In this document: piece by piece, positions 25,695-31,242 of the stretch
Layout: each line of letters starts with the position of its first letter
Position numbering within the stretch: the first letter of the stretch is position 1
From: Motiliproteus sp965230735
GTDB taxonomy: Bacteria; Pseudomonadota; Gammaproteobacteria; Pseudomonadales; Balneatricaceae
Reading direction: 5' to 3'
Assembly: GCF_965230735.1 (NCBI RefSeq)
Contig: NZ_OZ246016.1
Location: 3,472,001 to 3,536,000, forward strand
Length of the DNA: 64,000 nucleotides
The notes under the pieces: model-generated
The model's database searches: none
Seen by the model: only the letters and a program-made list of their open reading frames with translations
What the model was told of the DNA's origin: nothing
Position numbers and translations under genes: made by a program

Positions 25695-26704
25695 GCCGCG
25701 ACAACCCCAGCCACAGCATCCCCAGCTATCGGCTGAAGGTTAACGGCCGCAACATCACCCCAACCCTCAACGGCCGGTTGATCTCACTGAGCCTGACCGA
25801 CAACGGTGGCAACGAGGCCGATCAGCTGGATATCACCCTGGATGACCACGACGGCAAGCTGGCGATTCCACCCAATGGGGCCACCCTGCAGCTGTGGTTG
25901 GCCGACGCCAACGGCCACCTGGTGGATAAGGGCACCTTTACCGCCGATGAAATCAGTCACGACGGCGCCCCGGATACCCTGACCATCCGCGCCCGATCGG
26001 CGGACTTTCGTGGCAGCCTGAAGCAAAAACGTGAACAGGGCTGGGACCAAAACACCCTGGCCGAGATTCTGACCACCCTGGCCAAGCGCAACGGCCTGGA
26101 ACCGCTGATCAGCGACGAGATCGGCCCCACCCTGATCGAGCACATCGACCAGACCAACGAAAGCGATATCAGTTTTTTGACCCGGCTGGCCCACCAGCAC
26201 GATGCCCTGGCCAGCGTCAAAGCCGGCCACCTGCTGCTGATGCCCCGCGGCCAAAGCCGCAGCATCAGCGGTAAACCCATCCCCACCCTGTCGCTTAGCC
26301 GTCAGCACGGCGACCAGCACAGCTACAGCCTGGAAGATCGAGACAGCCTGTACTCCGGCGTCAAAGCCCGCTGGAACGATACCGCCACCGCCCAGGTGCA
26401 GACCGTAGCCGTCGGTGATGCCAGCAAGGCCAAGCTGCTGCGCCAGGTGTTTGCCAGTGCCGAACAAGCCACCAACGAAGCCAAGGCCGAATGGCAGCGG
26501 CTGCAGCGCCAGGGGGCGCAATTCACCCTCACCCTGGCCACCGGCAACCCGGCCATCTACCCGGAAACCCCGGTCAAGCTAAGCGGCTGGAAACCGCAGA
26601 TCGATGAAACCGACTGGCTACTGACTCAGGTGGTGCATAGTCTGGGTAATGGAGGCTATACAACAAGGTTGGAAATGGAGACACGGCCCGCCGGTAGCGC
26701 CTGA
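25691..26704 (+). CDS. D: Late control/baseplate hub protein (P2 gpD family)
   Basis: 337 residues. gpD is the gp27-like baseplate hub. Signatures are YRLKVNGRNITPTLNGRL, LTDNGGNEADQLDITLDDHD and TIRARSADFRGSLKQKRE. It is the last virion gene; the gene after it is AT-rich cargo, not ogr. Confidence 0.95.
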   Translation: MSRDNPSHSIPSYRLKVNGRNITPTLNGRLISLSLTDNGGNEADQLDITLDDHDGKLAIPPNGATLQLWLADANGHLVDKGTFTADEISHDGAPDTLTIRARSADFRGSLKQKREQGWDQNTLAEILTTLAKRNGLEPLISDEIGPTLIEHIDQTNESDISFLTRLAHQHDALASVKAGHLLLMPRGQSRSISGKPIPTLSLSRQHGDQHSYSLEDRDSLYSGVKARWNDTATAQVQTVAVGDASKAKLLRQVFASAEQATNEAKAEWQRLQRQGAQFTLTLATGNPAIYPETPVKLSGWKPQIDETDWLLTQVVHSLGNGGYTTRLEMETRPAGSA

Positions 26705-26764
26705 TTCTTGTCCTATCCCTGCTGCCTAGATAAAGTCAGGGGCTGATCAACAGGGAATAGTGAC

Positions 26765-27658
26765 ATGGACAACGACGCACCAGAAAACCCGCAAACAGAC
26801 CACACCCCAGATTCTGAGCAACTGAAGCTAGATCAGTTTATAGACCTGACAAAAACACTGGCCTGGATAGCTGTCGGTGTTGTCGTCACCATCTTCGGGG
26901 TCACCATTCTGGAATCCACCACCGAGATGGGCGAAGTAATTACCAGCCATAAGAAAAGCTACTTGGAAACACTGGGGACAGTTGGCGATTTCTTTGGTGG
27001 GATATTAAACCCTATTTTTGCTTTCCTGGGTTTATTAGCACTGTTAAATACCCTTCGCTTGAATCAGAAAGAACTTGCTCTAACTAGAACAGAAATGAAA
27101 AACATGGCTAAAGCACAAAATATGCAGGCCATACTAATGAAACACCAAGTAGTAAAAGAAGACTATATTAGAATTGCTACTAATAACTGTGAAGAAATCG
27201 AGATACAACTTGCTAAGAAATTATTTATAAAAGGTTCACCACCAAGTCTCAATATGCGAGGATTTTCTAGTCTAAGGTCAAATAACAAGACCATAACTTC
27301 ACGCCTAATATTCTCGCTCAAGAAAGATGACATAATAAATTATAACGAGCTAACAGATATTGATGGCATGCATATACGCGATATTGCTCACACTGTACTT
27401 GAGAATATCAACTCTATAGGGCTACGATCTATAGAGTTAAAAACTATAAGTAAGGACACTGTGCTTTCCGATCACTATAGATTTTTATATCGCGAACTAT
27501 TTATAAGCCTTATCAATAATAAACATTATGTTCCTTTTGATGATTTTCAGGCTTATTTTATATTTCAAATTGCAAAATCACTTTATGCTGACGATGAAAT
27601 TTTGCCAGAGATCATAGCTCAGGCAACTAAGTTCAAAAGGCTAGTCGATGGTCCCTAA
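26765..27658 (+). CDS. Putative phage abortive-infection membrane protein (putAbiC-like)
   Basis: 297 residues, markedly AT-rich after the first third, unlike the tail genes. Two TM helices lie at residues about 32-52 and 78-100. The second carries GDFFGGILNPIFAFLGLLAL and continues as LNTLRLNQKELALTRTEM; this GDF(I/F)GG-LNPIF pattern is characteristic of the putAbiC family (PF16872). The rest is a cytoplasmic helical domain with no catalytic motif. Members are thought to be phage-exclusion proteins, but the mechanism is not known. It starts the cargo cluster after gene D and its end overlaps the convergent CsrA-like gene by 18 bases. Confidence 0.72.
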   Translation: MDNDAPENPQTDHTPDSEQLKLDQFIDLTKTLAWIAVGVVVTIFGVTILESTTEMGEVITSHKKSYLETLGTVGDFFGGILNPIFAFLGLLALLNTLRLNQKELALTRTEMKNMAKAQNMQAILMKHQVVKEDYIRIATNNCEEIEIQLAKKLFIKGSPPSLNMRGFSSLRSNNKTITSRLIFSLKKDDIINYNELTDIDGMHIRDIAHTVLENINSIGLRSIELKTISKDTVLSDHYRFLYRELFISLINNKHYVPFDDFQAYFIFQIAKSLYADDEILPEIIAQATKFKRLVDGP

Positions 27659-27823
27659 TTCTGGATGTTGGTATAAAATTTCCTCCCGCTCAACCATCAC
27701 TGATTTCGGTGCATCGATCCCCATCTTGGTTTTCTTCTGCCGTGGATCCGGCCTATGGATACTAAGCCGGATCTGATCACCAATCAGCAGTACCTGTCCG
27801 GGTTCGAGTGTGGTGATGTACAT
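27641..27823 (-). CDS. CsrA-like RNA-binding protein
   Basis: 60 residues. It aligns with CsrA along its length: LLIGDQI, GIDAPKSV and VEREEI correspond to CsrA's MIGDEV, GVNAPKEV and VHREEI. The RNA-contacting Arg of REEI (CsrA R44) is kept, but the N-terminal LTRR strand is replaced by TTLE, so RNA specificity may differ. A strong AAGGAGG inside the end of the preceding gene and a two-base gap show translational coupling to the membrane protein upstream. It is likely a translational regulator of phage or host mRNAs. Confidence 0.82.
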   Translation of the reverse strand: MYITTLEPGQVLLIGDQIRLSIHRPDPRQKKTKMGIDAPKSVMVEREEILYQHPELGTID

Positions 27824-27825
27824 GA

Positions 27826-28488
27826 TTAGCCTCCTTGCTGACCCTGTTCTCGACAGTCATATATCAACTGCGCAACGCTATCTGATTTAATCACATGAAC
27901 GACAAACGAATTTTTATTTTCTTCAATTAATGCGGGGGTTGTCTCGTAAACAAAATAAGCCGAATTCAAGCCGGTTATATTATAAAGAATACCGTCGTCC
28001 CCAAACCTCCTTATAAAACCGCCCATATCATGCTTTAATTTAATATCGACCTCACAATACTGACCATTTATAATTTGATTATATGATTTCCCTGAAGAGA
28101 CAATCGATATTAAAGATAAAAATGCAAACATCGTTACAGGTAAACCAATCTTAGTTGCAGTATCTACTGCTGATGTATCATAATAAGGAATATAATTTTT
28201 CAATCTAACAATCCATAACCGAGACTTGCATAGCTCATAAAAGAAAGCTAGTACGATAGCAATTACTAATAAATGATACCATTCAAAGCCAAGCACACTG
28301 AACAAGGCCCCAATTGAAGCAACGATAAAATCATCAATGTCTGCATAATCAGACAAAGATATTTGAAAATGACTCAATAAAAAATGCTGACTTAGCATCC
28401 CTAGTATTGATAATACCAGGGATATAAATGCTGCATATATTAAAAGTTGAGATACTGTAATCTTGTTTGGCTCAATAATATTTGGCAT
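27826..28488 (-). CDS. AT-rich multi-TM protein, function unknown
   Basis: 220 residues from ATG 28488; a TTG at 28509 is an alternative. Three hydrophobic helices are visible (residues about 12-35, 60-85 and 115-135), followed by a soluble C-terminal domain (YNQIINGQYCEVDIKLKHD). No family recognised. Base composition is far lower in GC than the virion genes. It is directly coupled to the CsrA-like gene. A paired membrane protein in a phage cargo locus suggests exclusion or stress function, but that is inference. Confidence 0.65.
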   Translation of the reverse strand: MPNIIEPNKITVSQLLIYAAFISLVLSILGMLSQHFLLSHFQISLSDYADIDDFIVASIGALFSVLGFEWYHLLVIAIVLAFFYELCKSRLWIVRLKNYIPYYDTSAVDTATKIGLPVTMFAFLSLISIVSSGKSYNQIINGQYCEVDIKLKHDMGGFIRRFGDDGILYNITGLNSAYFVYETTPALIEENKNSFVVHVIKSDSVAQLIYDCREQGQQGG

Positions 28489-28542
28489 TAAACATCCATA
28501 TTTTCTCAAATGATTTATTCATCTATACATTGATAGAAATAA

Positions 28543-29004
28543 TTAAATAACGTCGACTTCATCCTGCAGCTCACCAGTCACCAGCATCTGATGAAACTGC
28601 GGTTCGCTGAGAATATAAACACCCTGGGCCCGGGACTTTTCCAACTTGGTCGGTCCGGCATTGGGGCCGCCCACCAGGAAAGTCAGTTTTTTGGATACAG
28701 TTTTACGCACCAACATCTGGGCATCGGTCGCTTTCTGCTCTAGCGCCGCGCGCTGGACCTTGGGGAAGCCGGTAAACAACACTTCGAGTTGATTGGGCTT
28801 TTCCCGGATTCGCGGTGGTGGTGGCGGATTGGGCGTGTTGAGGACTTCATGCTTTGATAGATACTGACTCACCCGGTCTTTACGGAAGGTTCGATAGCGG
28901 CCATCGTGCACACAGGTGCCCTTGATATAATGGCCGGACTCTTGCCAGGTTTTCAGTTCGTAGCGTTTGAGTTCATCTTTGGCATTACGATATTCAAATA
29001 TCAT
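28543..29004 (-). CDS. WYL-like plus BRCT domain protein
   Basis: 153 residues. The N-terminal 50 (FEYRNAKDELKRYELKTW, then DGRYRTFRKDRVSQYL) resemble the core of WYL ligand-sensing domains. A Pro-rich linker (NPPPPPR) leads to a BRCT domain (residues about 72-148: EVLFTGFPKVQRAALEQKA, VSKKLTFLVGGPNAG, KSRAQGVYILSEPQF), most like the BRCT of NAD-dependent DNA ligase. BRCT domains bind phosphopeptides or DNA ends. GC is higher here than in the membrane gene beside it. A sensor or DNA-damage role is plausible; no enzyme motif is present. Confidence 0.78.
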   Translation of the reverse strand: MIFEYRNAKDELKRYELKTWQESGHYIKGTCVHDGRYRTFRKDRVSQYLSKHEVLNTPNPPPPPRIREKPNQLEVLFTGFPKVQRAALEQKATDAQMLVRKTVSKKLTFLVGGPNAGPTKLEKSRAQGVYILSEPQFHQMLVTGELQDEVDVI

Positions 29005-29020
29005 CGACCTCTCCTTGTCG

Positions 29021-29320
29021 TTATTGGTATTCCTTGATCAGGGTTTTGATCGCCTCCCTGACCGGTTTGGGCAGCTGTTGCAGCTCCTTATCTGTTTTGG
29101 CCTCCCGGCCGGTGACGTAGTAGTCCAGCGAGATATCGAGCAGATCACACAATCGGGCCGCCACGCTTAGCGATCGGGGCTCCCCGCGGCCATTCTCCCA
29201 GGCCTTGTAGGTGCTGACACTCATGTGAAGTTGCTGGGCAACGTCCTGTTGTCGCAATCTCTTTTTTAGCCGGGCCCTCCGTAGCCGTTCGCCGCGCTGG
29301 TTGTTCATATCCACGGCCAT
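29021..29320 (-). CDS. XRE-family HTH regulator
   Basis: 99 residues from ATG 29320 (ATG 29308 also possible). The HTH at residues about 10-65 reads LRQQDVAQQLHMSVSTYKAWE, in two parts RLRQQDVAQQLHMS and VSTYKAWENG. The end (ISLDYYVTGRE) is typical of phage Cro/CI-type proteins. It lies in line with the BRCT gene 16 bases on, so it may control the cargo operon. The palindrome at 29320-29338 sits right at its start. Confidence 0.85.
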   Translation of the reverse strand: MAVDMNNQRGERLRRARLKKRLRQQDVAQQLHMSVSTYKAWENGRGEPRSLSVAARLCDLLDISLDYYVTGREAKTDKELQQLPKPVREAIKTLIKEYQ

Positions 29321-29338
29321 CAGACTACCATTGTCTGA
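29320..29338. promoter_or_regulatory. Operator-like palindrome at the XRE gene start
   Basis: TCAGAC-N7-GTCTGA, a perfect 6-bp dyad at the translation start of the XRE gene. The half-site AGACAAT on the minus strand also occurs at the dyad upstream of the second repressor (30143-30159). Autorepression is likely. Confidence 0.5.
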
Positions 29339-29492
29339 GCCGGGTTCAGCCAAACTGACCCTTTACGCCCCACAACGGTGCAACAGAGTCAGAATAGACG
29401 CCCCTACATGTCATGGGTGAAACAAACGCTATATAGTCGCGTCTTTGCTACGGAATGGCACATGGATGTTTAATAAACAGGAGGTTTGCACC

Positions 29493-29680
29493 ATGACGGC
29501 AGCAGTATCCGCCAATAACCTGATCAAATTTCCACCTCTGAAGCACACCGGCTGATCATGGAGCTGCTGAGCTTTGACACGGCTGGGCTCACGGATGAAG
29601 AGTTCGCCCGGGCCTACCTGCAATGGAAACAACGCGCCCGACAATACAGCCGACGGATTCGATCAAATCACTGCAAATAA
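29493..29680 (+). pseudogene. Small regulatory-region gene split by a -1 frame change
   Basis: A strong AGGAGG site precedes ATG 29493, but the frame stops after 20 codons (TGA 29553-29555). A second frame, offset by -1, is open from before that stop through ATG 29558 to TAA 29680 (40 codons). Read as one protein with a shift near 29530-29540 it gives MTAAVSANNLIKFP, then SEAHRLIMELLSFDTAGLT and EEFARAYLQWKQRARQYS, a continuous plausible helical protein of about 60 residues. No canonical X XXY YYZ site is in register, so a one-base indel is the simplest reading. It lies in the position of a small early gene such as cox. Confidence 0.45.
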
Positions 29681-30118
29681 GGCGCTGGTCACAGCGGCAT
29701 CGATCTCCTCTGACTGTTCGTCTGCAATAAACTGCTCCAGCTGCGAGCGCAGCACCACCGCATAGGCCGAGCTGATCACCCGCGCCTGGGCATCACTATC
29801 CAGGTCAAGATTTTGCGCGTGAATAATCCGGTTCAAGTCTCTGATGATCTGCCGTAGCGCTTTAACTGCTTCAGGGCTATCCACCTTTGCCGATGGTGGA
29901 TTTTCTACACCAGTCAAAACGTAGGAAATATCCACCCCTAGCGGCGCCATTTTTCCAACCAGCTCTGCTGGGCACTTTTGACGGCCAGAAACCACGTCTT
30001 TTAGGCGCTGCGGGCTGGCTTCTCCCATCTCCCGTGACGCTGCAGCCATGGAATATCCGCAGCGCTTCAGCTCTGATCTAATTCTTTGGGGTATATCTTC
30101 TACCGTTTCTATTGACAT
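29663..30118 (-). CDS. Phage repressor-like HTH protein
   Basis: 151 residues. The N-terminal HTH (QRIRSELKRCGYSMAAASRE, PQRLKDVVSGRQKCP) is followed by the APLGVDISYVLTGVE motif common to phage repressors. A helical C-terminal part lacks the LexA-like peptidase motif, so induction would not use RecA self-cleavage. It is divergent from the RHH-like gene at 30176, the layout of a lysis-lysogeny switch, so it is the best candidate for the prophage immunity repressor. Confidence 0.82.
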   Translation of the reverse strand: MSIETVEDIPQRIRSELKRCGYSMAAASREMGEASPQRLKDVVSGRQKCPAELVGKMAPLGVDISYVLTGVENPPSAKVDSPEAVKALRQIIRDLNRIIHAQNLDLDSDAQARVISSAYAVVLRSQLEQFIADEQSEEIDAAVTSALFAVI

Positions 30119-30142
30119 GGTGTATTATTTCTACGAATATTA

Positions 30143-30159
30143 AATTGTCTAAGGCAATT
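30143..30159. promoter_or_regulatory. Operator-like dyad in the lysogeny switch
   Basis: AATTG-N7-CAATT lies in the AT-rich 57-base gap between the divergent repressor and RHH-like genes. It shares the ATTGTCT word and the 7-base spacing with the dyad at 29320-29338. Confidence 0.45.
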
Positions 30160-30175
30160 AAGAGCACTTTACCCA

Positions 30176-30379
30176 ATGGCTTCTGCTAACTCCAATCAAG
30201 CCCGCGTGACGCGGTCCCCCAACGGATGCGACGGCAAGCCCGTTTTGGTCGCCCTGACCAAGGCTGAGCGCAAACAGCTCGAAGATCTGGCCGTTGCCGA
30301 CAACAAATCCCTGTCCGCCAAAAGCCGCGAGCTGATGCTTGATGGCGGCTTGATGGATGGTGCCACAGCTACCCCCTAA
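30176..30379 (+). CDS. Small RHH-like DNA-binding protein, Cro/Cox position
   Basis: 67 residues. The middle (KPVLVALTKAERKQLEDLA, then KSLSAKSRELMLDGG) matches the strand-helix-helix pattern of ribbon-helix-helix proteins. As the first gene opposite the repressor it holds the place of Cro/Cox, so it may block the repressor promoter and aid excision. The N-terminal basic stretch could add DNA contacts. No other excisionase was found. Confidence 0.62.
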   Translation: MASANSNQARVTRSPNGCDGKPVLVALTKAERKQLEDLAVADNKSLSAKSRELMLDGGLMDGATATP

Positions 30380-30449
30380 GCCTAGTCTGCAGGGCCATTT
30401 TCCTCACCGGGACTGGCGCTGCCCACAGTGATTAAAAGGATCGTTCACT

Positions 30450-30917
30450 ATGTCACGCGCTGATAATCAGATTCTCCCGCTGGGCCTGGCCTGCTACCAC
30501 GCCGTCCGTGATTACGGTGGTGTGCCCAAGATCGCCGCGGTGTTTGGCGAAAGTGCCAGCACCCTGCAGAACAAGCTGTGCCCTTCGTCGAATAAGTCGC
30601 AACGGATCACCGATCTGGATATCGAGCAGATCCTGTTGGAAACCCGCGACCCGCGCATTCTGGATGCCATTTGCCAGCCGCTGAACGTGGTCTGGCTGTG
30701 GGGCGATGACTTTGCCGGGGCGGCCGGGGATATGGCGATGCTGGATAACGTCACCGAGCTGGTGAAGCGCACCGGTGAACTGGCCGGCGAGATCCAGGCG
30801 GCACTGGCCGATGGCAAGGTCGACCCTGACGAGCTGCGCCGGATGCAGTTCGCGCTGTATCGGTTGCAGCAGTCCAGCTATGGCGCGGTGACCTGTGCCG
30901 CCCAGTTCAGCGAATAG
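30450..30917 (+). CDS. CII-type phage regulatory protein (CP76 family)
   Basis: 155 residues. It matches Phage_CP76/CII-like proteins: ACYHAVRDYGGVPKIAAVFG, STLQNKLCPSSNKSQRIT and LLETRDPRILDAICQPLN. The family is widespread in P2-related phages of marine and pseudomonad hosts; an HTH at residues about 12-50 suggests DNA binding. It is followed 11 bases later by the Ogr-like gene, so it heads the early operon. Confidence 0.85.
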   Translation: MSRADNQILPLGLACYHAVRDYGGVPKIAAVFGESASTLQNKLCPSSNKSQRITDLDIEQILLETRDPRILDAICQPLNVVWLWGDDFAGAAGDMAMLDNVTELVKRTGELAGEIQAALADGKVDPDELRRMQFALYRLQQSSYGAVTCAAQFSE

Positions 30918-30928
30918 CGGGGGCCGTC

Positions 30929-31225
30929 ATGAGTGGGATCTACAAAATGCAGTGTCCCCACTGCCAGGGCCCGATCCGGGTGCGCAACAGCGTGGCAATG
31001 CATCCGCTGCTTCGCTCTACCTTTCTGCAGTGCATGAACCTGGCCTGTGGTGCCACGTTCCGCGGACAGGCGGAAATCACCCATGAGATCAGCCCGCCGG
31101 CAACGCCCAACCCGGACATTAATCTGCCGATGGCACCGGCGGCGATTCGCCGCATGGCCCAGCACGACAACAACGAACAGCAGATGGATTTCGACGATCT
31201 GCTGGATGACCAACAAAGCGCTTGA
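30929..31225 (+). CDS. Ogr/Delta-type late gene activator (zinc finger)
   Basis: 98 residues. The zinc finger reads MQCPHCQGPIRVRNS and FLQCMNLACGATFRG, giving the CxxC...CxxxxC pattern of Ogr/Delta. In P2 and P4 these proteins bind TGT-N12-ACA sites and recruit RNA polymerase to late promoters; elements A-C here are the expected targets. Unlike P2, where ogr follows D, this gene is in the early operon between the CII-like gene and the primase, which would put late activation directly under early control. Confidence 0.93.
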   Translation: MSGIYKMQCPHCQGPIRVRNSVAMHPLLRSTFLQCMNLACGATFRGQAEITHEISPPATPNPDINLPMAPAAIRRMAQHDNNEQQMDFDDLLDDQQSA

Positions 31226-31242
31226 GCGGAGCCGTTGCGACG

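Noticed and set aside
29493..29680. Programmed -1 frameshift joining the two short frames
   Set aside because: No X XXY YYZ heptamer in the correct register; AAATTTC is present but out of phase, so a plain indel is more likely.
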